Origin: Mesostigma viride
Taxonomy: Eukaryota > Streptophyta > Mesostigmatophyceae > Mesostigmatales > Mesostigmataceae
Length of the DNA: 64,000 bases
Direction of reading: 5' to 3'
Assembly (NCBI GenBank): GCA_009746045.1
Contig: RPFO01000041.1
Coordinates: 9,765,468-9,829,467 of the forward strand
Positions 29,017 through 40,778 of this stretch are shown piece after piece. How positions within the stretch are numbered: the first letter of the stretch is position 1; each line of letters starts with the position of its first letter. The notes beneath the pieces were generated by a model. It was not told the DNA's origin and did no database searches. It saw only the letters and a program-made list of their open reading frames with translations. A program made the translations under genes and the position numbers.

Positions 29017-32000
29017 TCATTTGCGCGCGCCCGACGACTTGGTCGCCGTCCGCTTCTTCGTGTACCGTCTCGCGCCTCCCGCGTGCGATATCTCGCGGAT
29101 CTCGTAACGGTCGTCCAGCATCGACGACGCGTTGTCGTGCGCGCCGGAGTACCGGCACGTCAGCGGCCGGCGGCCCGACGCGGCCCGCAGGTTCCTGTCG
29201 TTGTGCACGGGGAGCATGTACTTGCAGTCCACCGCGACCTCGCGCAACGTCGTCAGCAGCGTGTCCATGCGCCGGTCGCTCGCGTTGTCCCGCGGTCGGA
29301 CACGAGCCCGTCCACCCACCAGATTTCCGACCTCTCCCGCAGCAGATCGATCTCCGCGTCCGCCACCTTCTTGTACAGCGTCAGCGCCTTCCGCAGATCG
29401 CCCGTCACCCGCCTGTCCCGCAGGTCCTCCGCGGCGTTCTGACTCCGCGCGATCGCCTCCTCCTCGGCGCGTCGGAGCCGGCCCGGGTGGTCCCTCTCGA
29501 TGGCGTCCAGCGCCTTGTGCAATCGGATCGTCTCCGCCGACGGACGCGACATGTACCGGTGGACGGACACCGTCCACGTCCGCGCGTCCTTGTCGAGCTG
29601 ATCGTGGCTGCAGTACCGCACCGCGCGGGCGATCAGCTGTTTCTCCTTGTTCTTCGTCGGCTGCGGCTCCACGATGTGCACGTGGCGGACGCCCTTCAGG
29701 TCCAGACCCTCGTTGTACCTCCCGCTCGCCAGGATCAGGTGGACGCGCTGGCCCGTCCGATTCGAAGGGTGGTTGAACACGCCCGCGACGTCCTTCAGTC
29801 CCTGGCGATCGGACGCCTCGTTCGTGCCCAGGACGATGTACCGTCGCTCGCTCCGCTCCGCCCTGTCGTCCTCCAATCGCGCGTACCCCATCGCCTTAAG
29901 CACCTTCTCGAGGTCGCCGATCCCGTGCTGCCGGGAAAAGCGCGAGTACACGAAATGCTTCTCGCCCGGCGTCAGCTTGCCGACGATCGCCGAGAATTTG
30001 GGCGACAGACGCGACAAGTTGCGGAGGAGGGACTCGCCCTCGTACTGATGAAACGACATGTTGTTCGACGTGCCCTGCAGCGTCGTGTAGTACTGGTCGA
30101 GGCTTTCCGGGTCGTGTCGCAGATGGGATTTGTGGACTTGCTCGCGGAACGCCTTCTCTTGTTCGGCGCTCATCGGCGTGAGGTGGTCTTCCGCCGGCAT
30201 GAGCTCGGGGTACGCGCTCAGGTCGCCCGTGAAGTCCGCGAACGAGACGAGGCCGCGGAAATCCTCGGCGTGCGAGTCGAACGCGATCTTGTGGGACGAC
30301 GGGTGTCGGATCATGTTCACCAGCGTCAGGATCTCGTCGACATTGTCCCCCGGCGTGGCGCTCAGGATCACGGTGTACAGTCCGGACACGTCGACGGCCG
30401 GGTTGTGGACCGGCGCTCGACGGGTCGCCAGGAGCGAGAGGATCGCGGCGTTGTCCTTCTTCTGCATCTCCAGCGGGTGGAAGAGGTTCTGGACCTCGTC
30501 CATGATCAGCACCGCGTTGTGGAGGAGTTTCGGGTCCGCGTTCTTGCGGCTGTTGTGGACGTCGACCGCGTGCGCCAATTTCGCGAACGTCAGGATCTCG
30601 CCGCCCCACACCCTGGCCTTGACCGCCCTCACGGCCTCGTCCCTGGACATGCGCTTCAGGCGCGGGAACATCGGCGCCCACTCGGCGATCTTCTCGATCG
30701 TGTTGTTGCGGCTGTTCTCGATGGACGTCGCCAACAGGATCTTCACCGACCCGCCCGTCTCCGGATCCTGGGCGTCCCAGAACGCGTCGATGGCCGCCAT
30801 CGTCGTGGCCGTCTTGCCGCTCCCCGTCGAGTGCCACGCCAGGAACCCGCGCGCGGGTCTGCGCGACGGATGGAATCGCGCCATCCGTTCCAGGAACGCG
30901 TGGACCGACGTCTGTTGCGGCGACGGGATCTTCTTGGCGTTCGGATCCCTCGCGCAACTGTTGGATCGCGGGTCCGCCAGTTTCTGGCGCGTCTCGGGCG
31001 GTTCCGCGTCCGGCCACTCGCCGTCCAGGTACTTCCGCAATTGGGTCTGGAAATCGCTCGTCATCGGGTCCGGGAAGTCGGCGGGCACGCGGCGACTCGC
31101 GCGCGGGGCCCGTTCCGCGTTGATGTTCACGCGCGGCTCGTACAGCACCAGAGCCCGCGAGTTGTCCACCGGCGCCGGGGGTGCCGGACGTGCGGTTTGG
31201 AAAGGCGCGGAAGGCGCGGAGGGAACGGACGGCGGCGCGATCGGGGGCGCGGTCGGCGCGAAGGTGTTCGTGGCGACGTGCGCGACGCTCGGTCCCGCTG
31301 TCCACGGGATGTTCGAACGGGGCGCGGGCGCGTTACCGGACGTCGTGCTCGCGATCGTGGCGCGTTCCATCTCGCGCGCGAGATTGTCGGGCGGTGGGTT
31401 GGGAGGAGGCGATGGGACGGGCGGAGGCGGCGGCGGGGCGGTCGTGGGTGGAGGAGGGACCGGGGCGGAGGGAGCGGCGCCCAGTTGCGGCCACGTCACG
31501 GGGGTCCTGCGCTCGTGCGGCGTCCACGCGCTCTGCATCCTGTCCACGAGGTTGTCCACCAGCCACGGGTAGGCCTTGACGCTTTCGTCCGCGCGCGGGG
31601 GCGGGGGGGGAGGATGGACGTCGGACGCCTTCGGTTTCTTCTTGGCGTCTCGGATCGCGAATCTCTCCAGCGCGGCTTCCGCCACCTCCAGTTGCGTCTT
31701 CGGGTCCGTGAAATCGCGCGGCTTGTCCGTCGCCGCCGCGGATACGACGGTCGCGATGGCCTCCGCCGCCTTCCGGCTCGCGGAGGCGACACCGCGGGAC
31801 ACCGCGGCGGGGGCGCGTCTCATCCGACCCACTAGGCCGTTTACAAACGACGGACGGGTGGTCGGGGCGGTCGGGACGTCGTTGGCGATGTCCGCGCGCG
31901 AGAACGGCGTCTCGGCGTCGACGGGATCGGACGCGTCCGCGGTCGTCTCCTCCTCCGCCGCTTGCCTCGACGGTTTCTGTCTGGTCCGGTTTTCCGCCCG

Positions 32001-32201
32001 CGACGGCCTGGCGGACACGGGGACTGTCCCGCTGTCCGTCGCGATTCCGGCGGCTGCGGCCGAACGGCTCTGGGACCGCGTCGTGGCGCGGACGGGGTGT
32101 CGGACGCGTTTGTCGGACGGACGTCCGGCGCTCGCTGTCTTCTTCTTCACGGCGATTCGACGGGGCGCGGCCGTCGTTCGACTCGTCTTCTTCGTTCGCA
32201 T
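29017..32201 (-). CDS. NCLDV D6/D11-type SNF2-like helicase (one frameshift near the C-terminus)
   Basis: An ATP-dependent helicase-like protein of about 1,060 aa, of the kind used by nucleocytoviruses in early transcription (poxvirus D6/D11 relatives). Residues 1-430 are low-complexity, Lys/Arg- then Pro/Ala-rich. Helicase motifs follow: Walker A HSTGSGKT near 450, DEVQ near 567, SAT near 612, SGRYNEGLDLKG near 835 and QLIARAVRYCSH near 863 (motif VI). The frame from 32201 stops at 29253, but the true C-terminus (ending RRYTKKRTATKSSGARK) continues in the next frame to 29017. The shift maps to CCC at 29289-29291 (GGG on the coding strand), where one more base restores it. The segment after the shift (REVAVDCKYMLPVHND) matches the usual C-terminal end of this family. 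It is probably functional at protein level if the shift is a sequencing error. Confidence 0.8.
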
Positions 32202-32309
32202 GTTTCTTCGGCGCTCTCGTTTCGATAGTATACTGCGAGGACAAATTTCCGCCGCCGGCGAAAAATAAGTCTCCCGCGTCTATGTATAGCACACGGTCGC
32301 GAGTTCCCA

Positions 32310-32792
32310 ATGGCGTTCGTCGAGGCCGTCGCGGGGTTGTTCCGGGGAATGGTGGGGGTGGAAGACGCGATGGGCGCCGCCCGCGCGGCTCGAATCGCGG
32401 GAAGGACGGCGGAGGCCGCGCGGTCCGCGGAGACTGCCGCGTCCGCGGCGGCGGCGGGAGGCCGGAGCGCGGCCGCGGTCGTGGATGATATGGGTCAGGC
32501 GACTCGGTCTGCGTCGCTGGCGGACAAGGCCGTGGGGGCGGCGAAGTCCGTGGGCGGGACGGTGTTGGACGCGGGCATCATGTTCGGCACGTTCGCGGGG
32601 TTGGACAAGGTGTTCGGCGGGGGACGCAAGACGATGGCGGATCCGGACGAGACGGGCGGCGCGCGGGAGATCCACAACGGGTTGCCTCACCCCGGCGAAG
32701 GCTCCAGCGGCGGCGGAATCGCGAGCGGGGGGTGGCCGGGCGTGGTCCTGCTGTTCCTGGTGGTGATCGTCCTGCTCGCGTGGGTGCTGTGA
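32310..32792 (+). CDS. Tail-anchored membrane protein, 160 aa
   Basis: The Ala/Arg/Gly-rich body (helical, residues 20-105) is followed by a Gly-rich loop and one C-terminal hydrophobic helix (WPGVVLLFLVVIVLLAWVL, residues about 142-160) that ends the protein. This is the topology of a tail-anchored protein. It is divergent from the helicase across a 108-bp spacer that includes a possible tatgtataGCAC box near 32281. Location among virion genes suggests a virion inner-membrane protein. No family is recognised. Confidence 0.6.
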   Translation: MAFVEAVAGLFRGMVGVEDAMGAARAARIAGRTAEAARSAETAASAAAAGGRSAAAVVDDMGQATRSASLADKAVGAAKSVGGTVLDAGIMFGTFAGLDKVFGGGRKTMADPDETGGAREIHNGLPHPGEGSSGGGIASGGWPGVVLLFLVVIVLLAWVL

Positions 32793-32831
32793 TGACGAAC
32801 GCGAGCGGGCGTGCGAACGGGTAGTCAAGTC

Positions 32832-35800
32832 TCACACCACATTCCACCGGGTCATCAGAGCTGACGATAGCGCGGAGATGTCGCTATCCGACAAATCCGC
32901 GTTGAAAAACAGGAACTCTGCCATGTTCTGGTTGTCGAAGTAGGTGAGGCTTGTCCCGTTGACGCAGTTAATGTTGATCCTCGTGTTGGTCGCGTTAGGA
33001 GGGGTGCCGGAACTCTGATTTCCGGCCACCCCGTTGGACCACAGCTTTTTTTGCGATGCGGTGAACCTCTCTACCACGAGCCGGTAGTCGCTCCATGGAG
33101 CAGAGTCCGGATACATCATCAAATTTGGAACAGGTGTGTTGGAGTACGAGTCGAAATTGTTCGACGTGTTTCTTCGGTGACTCCCGTAGGTCGCGCCGCC
33201 CGTCACGCACGAACTGTACGTTCTGCCGTTGGATACGAACGCGTTGCGTCTCGTGATGTACGCGAGAGTGTATTTGGTGTACGTCAATACCTCTTGCTGG
33301 ACCATGGCGTGTGCGTTGGCAGCGACGAAGGTCGCTGTTCCGAGTCCGTTCTTTTGGGCCGCCGCGAACGACGGCCTTGCTGCGTCCGAAATGGCGATTA
33401 GTGTGTTGGCCGACGACTTGCTTCGAACGGTTCCCACGAGCGATCCATCCGATACGCTTCCGCTTCCGTTCCTCTCCACCGTCATCGATGACGTGTCCGA
33501 GAAGTCGAACCACAATACGGGTCTGGTCGAGATGCCGTAGGAAGGCGACCACGTGTCATAGGAGAAGGACAACGTGTTGGATGCCGTGTTTCCAAACCCG
33601 TAAGACGTGTCCGTTACCGTGTTGGCTTCCACCTTCATGGTCGTGGCGTAAAACGCCTTCGTCGGTGTGACGGTTATGCTGTACACCGCCCCGCTGCCCG
33701 ATAGCGCAGTGGCGGTTCCGTTCGTCACAGTGATGTCGCCCAACTCGAACCCGGTGACCTCTCTGCTGAACGTGGCGGTCACGTCTACGGGACTGGTGGT
33801 GGGCGTCGAGTTTGGTGTCGAGAGCGTCACCGTGGGAGGGGGGGAGTAGGTGAACGTGAGCGGGGCGGCGGCCGCGTTGCCGTTGCCGGATACCGCGTCC
33901 AACGCCGCGCCCGCGCCCACGCTCACGGTCGTGGAGGAAAAGGCGGTCATCCCGTTCACCTGGAACGAGTACGACGTCCCGCTGCCCGTGAAATTGAGCG
34001 CCGTCCCGTTCGTAACCGTAAGGTCTCCGATCGCGAACCCCGTGACCGCTCTGCTGAACACGGCCGTCACGGTCACCGGACTAGAGCTCGGCGTCCACCC
34101 GCTCGTGGACAGCGTCAGGGTGGGAGGAGGGGACAGCGTGAACGTCAGCGAGTTGGATGGCGCGTTGCCGTATCCCGACGACGCGTCCGTCACCGCGCCG
34201 GCGCCCACGCTCACCGTCGTGGCGGAGTAGGCGGTCATCCCGTTCACCTGGAACGAGTACGACGTCCCGCTGCCCGTGAAATTGAGCGCCGTCCCGTTCG
34301 TCACGGCGATGTCCTCGATCGCGAACCCCGTGACCGCTCTGCTGAACGCGGCGGTCACGGTGACGGCTTCGACGGTCGGGAACGATCCGGATGACGTTGC
34401 CAGCGTCACGGTGGGCGGCGGGGTGTAGGTGAACGACAGGCCGTTGGAAGCGGCGTTGCCGTGTCCGGACACGGCGTCTGTCGCGGCGTCCGCGGCCACG
34501 GAGACGGTCGTGACGGAGTACGCGACGGTGGGGAGGACGTCGAACTCGTACAGGGACCCGCTGCCCGTCAGATTCGTGGCGATGCCGTTGGCGACCGACA
34601 CGCCGTTCAGCGCGAACCCGGACACCGTCCTGTTGAACGTCGCCGTGACCCGGACGGAGTTGGTGCTGGGAAAGGATCCCGCCGATGTCGCGAGGGTGAC
34701 GGTGGGAGGGGGCGAGTACGTCAACGTCAGCGGGGCGGCGGCCGCGTTGCCGTTTCCGAACGAATCGATCGCGACTCCGGCGTCGACGCTCACCGTCGTG
34801 GGGGAGTAGGACGTCATGTTGTTCACCTGGAACGAGTACGACGCCCCGCTGCCCGTGAGATTGTACGCCGTCCCGTTGGTGACGGCGACGTCCCCGATCG
34901 CGAATCCCGTGACGGCTTTGTTGAACGCGACTGTCACGGTGACCGAGGAGCTGCTCGGCACCGAGCTCGCGGTCGACAGGGTGACCGTGGGCGGGGTCGC
35001 GTCGAGTGGCACGATTCTCTCGTGCGAATACGAAAAGGTGCCGGACGACCCTTTGGCGACCACGTAGACGTAATACGTGCCGTCCGCCAGCTCCGAGAAG
35101 GAGAGGGGACCCGTTCCCACGGCGCCGGCCGTCCCCGTGATGGGGAACGCGCCGGACGCGACCAGGTCGGACCCCGCCGTCCCCGATTTCGTGTACAGCT
35201 CCTCCGCGGTGGCCGCGTTCTTCCGAGACGTGTACACTCTACACGCGACGCCCATGTTGCTCCCCGCGGTCTGCGTGATCCCGTGGGTGACGGAAAGGGT
35301 CCGTCCGACGACCGTGGGCGCGCTGACCGACCCCGCGAAGGCGTCCGTCGCGAACGTCGCCGGGGTCGTGTCCAGACGGATGGTCGCGTACGTGAGCGGA
35401 TCTGTCTGCGCGCCGAATTCGGTCAGCGCGACCTTTATTTGAACGCGGACGGCCGCGGAAATGCCGACGTCGACCCGCTTCGTCAGAGTGCGACTGTTCT
35501 TCCATATCCATCGCCCGTCGGCGTAAAGTCCAAATGTGTTGACGAACTCGTCCGGTTGCGTGAGGTCCAACTCTCGAAACACTTCGTTTTCGTATCGCCC
35601 CGTGTCCACCGCCACGTCCAGGATTCTGAGACTGACTTGGATCTTGCAAGTTCCGCCTCCCTCGGACGACAGCTGCAAGTTGTGGAGAGATACGTGTGCG
35701 CCCGTGACGGCGAGCGTCGTCGCGGACGGGAACGCGTTTTCGACGACCGCGCCCGTCGTCCACGCCGGCGCGCCGATGTGCGCGGTCCGGAAAACCGGCG

Positions 35801-36302
35801 CGGCGTACACGTCGCCCCCCGACAAAGGGACGCGGAATACGATCTGACCGGTCGGGTTGGACAGATTCACGTTGTAAGGCCCCCACTTCCCACCCTCCCA
35901 CATCAGCTTGTTGTCCGCGGCGGGGGAGACCGTGTACCTCGTGTCCGTGACGGACGCGTGGCTTGTCCCTAGCACGAACGCGGGGCGTCGAGTGAGGTCG
36001 TCTACCACGCTCTTTGGGACGAGGCAGGACGACTGCGCGGTCGCGTAGTCCACTTCTCCCGCGGAGGCGCCGTCCTGCGGCAATACGAGTCGCGACGGGA
36101 TCGCGGCGTCGCCCGCCACGCGGACGTCCGATCGGAACTCGGCCAAGTCCGCCGAAACCCAGACCGGCTCGTCGACGCCGCCGACCTTGCGCGCCGTGAT
36201 CGCGCCGTCGGACGTTCGTTGGACGCGCCACGCGTCGTCGGCGTTGTCGGATATTTCTAATGTCGAGATCTTGACGGATCTCGTGCTCGTTCGAACAGAC
36301 AT
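32832..36302 (-). CDS. Fibre/adhesin-like protein with five Ig-like repeats, 1,156 aa
   Basis: The N-terminal 430 residues are shared with the next gene (CLVPKSVVDDLTRRPAFVLGT, then ELDLTQPDEFVN and VTHGITQTAG). Five tandem Ig-like repeats of about 95 residues follow (about 435-915), each with PPTVTLST..., AVTGFAIGDVAVTNGTA, LTGSGASYSFQV and TTVSV.AG...D..G.GN. This is the pattern of bacterial Ig-like adhesin repeats (Big_12 type by recall). The C-terminus (about 925-1156) begins RPVLWFDFSDTSSMTV and looks like a concanavalin/LamG-like lectin domain, ending LSSALMTRWNVV. No signal peptide is visible, so I infer a virion surface fibre rather than a secreted host protein. The repeat number suggests expansion by unequal exchange. 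It could bind host surface glycans. Confidence 0.7.
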   Translation of the reverse strand: MSVRTSTRSVKISTLEISDNADDAWRVQRTSDGAITARKVGGVDEPVWVSADLAEFRSDVRVAGDAAIPSRLVLPQDGASAGEVDYATAQSSCLVPKSVVDDLTRRPAFVLGTSHASVTDTRYTVSPAADNKLMWEGGKWGPYNVNLSNPTGQIVFRVPLSGGDVYAAPVFRTAHIGAPAWTTGAVVENAFPSATTLAVTGAHVSLHNLQLSSEGGGTCKIQVSLRILDVAVDTGRYENEVFRELDLTQPDEFVNTFGLYADGRWIWKNSRTLTKRVDVGISAAVRVQIKVALTEFGAQTDPLTYATIRLDTTPATFATDAFAGSVSAPTVVGRTLSVTHGITQTAGSNMGVACRVYTSRKNAATAEELYTKSGTAGSDLVASGAFPITGTAGAVGTGPLSFSELADGTYYVYVVAKGSSGTFSYSHERIVPLDATPPTVTLSTASSVPSSSSVTVTVAFNKAVTGFAIGDVAVTNGTAYNLTGSGASYSFQVNNMTSYSPTTVSVDAGVAIDSFGNGNAAAAPLTLTYSPPPTVTLATSAGSFPSTNSVRVTATFNRTVSGFALNGVSVANGIATNLTGSGSLYEFDVLPTVAYSVTTVSVAADAATDAVSGHGNAASNGLSFTYTPPPTVTLATSSGSFPTVEAVTVTAAFSRAVTGFAIEDIAVTNGTALNFTGSGTSYSFQVNGMTAYSATTVSVGAGAVTDASSGYGNAPSNSLTFTLSPPPTLTLSTSGWTPSSSPVTVTAVFSRAVTGFAIGDLTVTNGTALNFTGSGTSYSFQVNGMTAFSSTTVSVGAGAALDAVSGNGNAAAAPLTFTYSPPPTVTLSTPNSTPTTSPVDVTATFSREVTGFELGDITVTNGTATALSGSGAVYSITVTPTKAFYATTMKVEANTVTDTSYGFGNTASNTLSFSYDTWSPSYGISTRPVLWFDFSDTSSMTVERNGSGSVSDGSLVGTVRSKSSANTLIAISDAARPSFAAAQKNGLGTATFVAANAHAMVQQEVLTYTKYTLAYITRRNAFVSNGRTYSSCVTGGATYGSHRRNTSNNFDSYSNTPVPNLMMYPDSAPWSDYRLVVERFTASQKKLWSNGVAGNQSSGTPPNATNTRININCVNGTSLTYFDNQNMAEFLFFNADLSDSDISALSSALMTRWNVV

Positions 36303-36434
36303 CGTACGCGTTACGCCTTGGAAGGTCGGTAACTACAAGAAGGAAGAGGATTTTATTGATCGAATCATATTCGAACCTGTCTGCGTTTATTTTGTATAAT
36401 ACGAATGCATTTACCGATATTCCGTGATCGCGAA

Positions 36435-38787
36435 TTACGAAGGGGTTACCGCGGGCGCCCCCCACTTGGCCACGAGGTAGCCTCGGATCAGTTCTAGTTG
36501 GGCGCTCGTCTTGGCGGCCTTGTACAGCAAGATCTCTCCTATCCACCCGTCGAACGATTGCGTGGGGTCCGATCGCCGCGCTCCGATGTCCAGGCTGCCC
36601 ACGACGGGCTGGCCGATCGTGCCCGACACGTTCGTCCCGGCGCGGCCGTCGAATCTCGTGATCATCGTGGCCGGCGACTCGCTCGTCTTCAGGGACATCG
36701 CGAACACGTGCGGTTGGTCGTCGAAGAATTCGGCGCCGTTGCACGTGGTCTCGTAAACTCCGGTTTTCGGGATCCAGAACACGACGTTCGACGTGTTGCT
36801 GTACACGCAACGAACTCCCGCTCCCAACATGTATCCAGCGAATCCGGACGTGGCGGTCGCGGGGTACGCGTATCCCGTGTTCTGTTTGGCGACGATCACC
36901 GCGGTCAAGTCGGGGCGGACCCAAATATTGTCGGCGACGAGGTGTTCTCCCGCGTGGTTGAATCTCAGCGCGCGTCGGGAATGGATGCCGCTGGACTCGT
37001 TCCTCGGCCGGATGCTCGAAGCGGTCTGGGTCACGTGCAAGCCGTTTGGACTCTTATCCCTCACCAGCGCGACCCGGTCGGTGTCGTTCGCCATCGCGGT
37101 CCCCGCCACGTCGGTGAATAGCGTGGTCTGGTCGGACGCGTCGTACCACGCCAAGACGTCCGCGTCCGCGGCGGGGTCGTACGGCGTGTGAGTGAACGTC
37201 AGCGGGGTCGCTGCGGTGTTCCCGTCCCCGTTGGAGAACGCGACCGCGTCGGCCGCCACGCTCACGGTGGTAGGGGCGTATGACGCGTCGGGCGTCACGG
37301 AGAAGGAGTAGGATGCCCCGCTGCCGGTCAAGTTGGACGCGGTCCCGTTCGTCACGGAGATGTCGCCCAACGCGAATCCGGTGACCGGTCCGCTGAAGGT
37401 CGCTTGGACGGTCACGGGGCTCGCGTTCGGAACGAGACTGCTGGTCACCAGGTGGGGCTTGGCGTCGACGGTAATCGCGTGTTCGTACATGCTCGAAAAG
37501 GCGCCCGACGACCCTTTGGCGATCACGTAGACGTAATGCGTGCCGTCCGCTAGTCCCGAGAACGTGAGCGGGCCGGTCCCTACGACCCCGTCGCCGCCCG
37601 TGATGGGGAAGGCGCCGTATGCCGCCAAGTCGGTAGCGGCCGCCCCGGACTTTGTGTACAGCTCGCTCGCGGTGGCCGCGTTCTTCCGGGATGAGTACAC
37701 CCTGCACACGACTCCCATGTTTCTCCCCGCGGTCTGCGTGATCCCGTGAGTCACGGTCACGGACCGGCCGACGACCACGGGGCGGCGACGGTGCCTCCAA
37801 AAGCGTCCGAGGGAGGAGTGGACGGCGCCGTCTGGAGACTGATGGTCGCGTACGTGAGCGGGTTCGTTTGTCCGTTGAACTCGGTCAGCGCGATTCTCAT
37901 CTGCACGCGGATGGCCGCGGACGACGACACGTCTACTGGCTTCCCCATATTGCGACTGCTCTTCCAGTTCCATCGCCCGTCCGAGTGGAGTCCTTTGACG
38001 TTGACGAACTCGTCCGGTTGCGTGAGGTCGAACTCGCGATACACTTCGTTTTCGTACAATCCCGTGTCCACGGCGGAATCCAGGATCCGCAGGGTGACGT
38101 GGATCTTGCACGTTCCTCCCGCCGTCGACGCCAGCTGTAAGTTGTGGACGGACACCCGCGCCTCGGTTATAGAAATCGCCGTTTGGGTCGGGAACGCGTT
38201 GCGGACGACCGCGGGACCGAAATCGGCGTATCCGCTCATCTGCCAGGGGATCGATCCGAAACGCGCCGTGCGAAATTCGGGTTCGTAGTACGCGTCCATG
38301 ATCGAGAAGGGGGTGCAAAACACGAGTTGATTGTTGGGAGCGGCAGTCGCGATGTTCCAAGCCCCCCATTTGCCGTTCACCCACGAAAGCATGTTGCCCG
38401 TGTTGATACTCCCGTTGACCCCGCGTCGACGATCAGCGCGTTTCTCGTTCCGTGCACGAACGCGGGGCGTCGAGGGGTGGCGTCTACTCTGCTCTTTGGA
38501 ACGAGACACTGCGACGAGACCTTCGAGTAGTCCACGTCACCGTCCGCGGTCCCATCGGACGGGAGGACTGCGCGCGAAGGGACTTTCACGACCCCTGTCA
38601 CGCAGACGTCCGAATGAAACGACGATCCGTCATCAGAGGAAAGGGACGCGATGTCCGGAAATCCGTCCCTCTTCCCCACCGTGACCGCTCCGTCTTGACA
38701 CGCCAGTCGCCACGTGTCGTCGTTCCGGTCGGCGTCCGCGATCTCCATCATCGCGATTTTCGCGGATTTCCTCGTGCGAGATGTCAT
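36435..38787 (-). CDS. Paralogous fibre-like protein with one Ig-like repeat (two frameshifts)
   Basis: Three consecutive frames together match the preceding fibre gene. The first runs from ATG 38787 to about 38420, the second to about 37780, and the third to the stop at 36435. The shifts map to CCCC at 38419-38422 and GGGG at 37779-37782; one extra base in each restores the alignment with the paralogue. Total length would be about 783 aa. It keeps the shared N-terminal region (CLVPKSRVD, REFDLTQPDEFVN, VTHGITQTAG). It has only one Ig-like repeat (FALGDISVTNGTASNLTGSG), and a C-terminal lectin-like domain starts DVLAWYDASDQTTLF and ends VAKWGAPAVTPS. Tandem duplication with the gene at 32832 is clear. 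Whether it is a pseudogene or carries sequencing errors is open. Confidence 0.65.
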
Positions 38788-38823
38788 GTTCGCGCTCGAG
38801 TCACAAAATGGGCGTCGATTTTA

Positions 38824-39684
38824 TTACGTCCCCAGATTGGAGGAGGTCAATTGGACGGCCACGGCGATGTTCGTTCCCGTGTAATCGGACAATTGGACGT
38901 ACACGACGTCATTGAGAGCGATCGTGATGGGAGTGATGGGCACGTTCGCCCACGCGGCTCGGACGCCCATAACGGTTTTCTGCGCCATGGCACCGGTGGA
39001 CAGGGTGTACGTGTCCAAGGTGATGGGTCCGCTATCGTCTTGGTGATGCTTCTTCACGAGGACGGTGAACGAGTGACTCGCCGCGTCGGGGAGCTTGTTC
39101 GCGCTGATCGAGAGGTTGCTGACCACGAACTGGAATGGCGCCGGGGCGCTCAGGGCGTTCCCTCCGCCCGTGACCATCGTGACAGGGGTCGACCCGCTCA
39201 TGTCGCCGCTGTAGTGGTACACTTCGGTCCAGTAAGGTACGCGGATCGGCGTGTTCGTCCATGCCGTCCCGTTCCACGCCAGGACGTCGTTACTAGACGG
39301 CGTGCCCGTGTACTCGACGTCGGTCGCATCCGACAGGGCGGCGGGGACGACGGCAATCGCGTCCGCGTACGCCTTCGTGACCGCGTCGTTGGGTTCGGTC
39401 GGCGCGCCGCCCAGGATCACCTTCCCGGTCACGAGGAGGTCGTGTCCGTCGGCGATCCTGACGTCGTTGCTGAACTGCCAGTACGGCGCGACGGCCGGGG
39501 CCTTGGGACCCGATGCGTCCTCCTTGTACGTCAACGCATCCCTAGACACCCCCGTGGACTCGTTGTTGAACCTCATGTGCAATTGATCGTTTTCCATGTT
39601 CAATTCGAAATCTCCTATGTTGCCACCTCCTTGCACGTCGTTTTCGACTATCAACGAGGTCACGCGCACGGTTCCGAATGTCAT
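38824..39684 (-). CDS. Fibre-like protein, 286 aa
   Basis: It starts MTFGTVRVTSLIVENDVQGG and has beta-rich low-hydrophobicity sequence with a phage-tail-fibre-like motif PNDAVTKAYADAIAV near residue 100, where the fibre repeat often reads DA.nK.YvD. A second half (VYHYSGDMSGSTPVTMVTGG, then FQFVVSNLSISANKLPD) is probably a beta-sandwich knob. It lies 36 bp downstream of, and in the same direction as, the start of the fibre gene at 38787, so the three fibre-like genes form a cluster. The family is not firmly known; virion attachment is an inference. Confidence 0.55.
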   Translation of the reverse strand: MTFGTVRVTSLIVENDVQGGGNIGDFELNMENDQLHMRFNNESTGVSRDALTYKEDASGPKAPAVAPYWQFSNDVRIADGHDLLVTGKVILGGAPTEPNDAVTKAYADAIAVVPAALSDATDVEYTGTPSSNDVLAWNGTAWTNTPIRVPYWTEVYHYSGDMSGSTPVTMVTGGGNALSAPAPFQFVVSNLSISANKLPDAASHSFTVLVKKHHQDDSGPITLDTYTLSTGAMAQKTVMGVRAAWANVPITPITIALNDVVYVQLSDYTGTNIAVAVQLTSSNLGT

Positions 39685-40778
39685 TTGCGGTGGGAAGAGA
39701 CGTTGATATTAATAACAAGCAAATAATTTAAGCATCCTCGCATCCACACGTCGTCCTAGGCGGTAACCGAGTCTATCGAACGCTCTTATCAAACGCCTCG
39801 CGATTCAGCGGACGGGGCACGCGCCCCCCGCGCACTCGACCACGTCGATCATCTCGTCACTGTGGAAAACTCCGTCGTATTCGACGGCCGAAATGCGCGC
39901 AACGTACTCGTCGTACGCGGCCTTGCTCACGACCTCCTGCGGCAGGTAGACGTACCCCAGGTCCTTGGCGGTCTTGGTGGGATCGGCGCGGTAGAGGAAC
40001 GACACGCCGACGTACGCGTCCCAGTTGCGGACTAGCCAGGACACGATCGCGGGGACCTCCTTGGGGTCGTAGGACACGGTGCAGCTGACGTTCTGGTCGC
40101 ACCAGTTGTTCATGAGGGTCTTGTACCTCTCCAGTTGGTCCACGGCCGTCTCGGCGTTGACCTCGATCTCCTCGGTCGTCCCGTCGGCGCGCGTGACGGT
40201 TTTCTTCGCGAAGGGCACGTTGGCGTACGAGATCGGGAACGTCACGAGGACCGACTCGGATTCGAACGGCTTGTCGAAGACGCGGTATCCGGCGACGCGG
40301 AACCGCTCGACGATCGGGTCGTGGCGCGAGAACGTCACGTTGTTGAAGATGTACTTGCCGAGGGGTTTGTGAACGCCCTCGGGGACCTCGCCCCATTGGG
40401 CCGTGGACATGATCTTGGACAACGTGCCGGAGGGCTTGATGCACGTGACGTTCTTCGGGTACGGAAGCTTGAGTTCCTCCGCCATCGAGTACGCGGCGTG
40501 GGTGGCGATGTTTCGCATCCTCCTGAAATCGTACGGCTGCAGGTCGGGCCTCGCCACGATCCCGGTGAGCCCCACGCCGCAAAGGCGGAGGAATTGATTC
40601 GACAGGTGCCATGCCTCTTGCAGGATCTCGTCCCTGAGGTCGACGTTGGTCTGTCGGTAGTTCATGCGGCCGGCGAGGACGAGCGCGCGCTCCAGTCCGG
40701 CCTTGTTGCCCTCCTTGAACGCGGCGATGTTGACCTCGGTCAGATTGCAGAAAGACTTGTTCGCCAAGAGGATCTCGC

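Noticed and set aside
28977-31835. Long plus-strand frame (about 950 codons) opposite the helicase
   Set aside because: It is antisense to clear helicase motifs, its composition is Arg/His-rich as expected from a complementary GC-rich frame, and it has no motif.
34461-35972. Plus-strand frame opposite the Ig-repeat fibre gene
   Set aside because: A shadow of the tandem repeats on the minus strand; the repeat periodicity belongs to the fibre gene.
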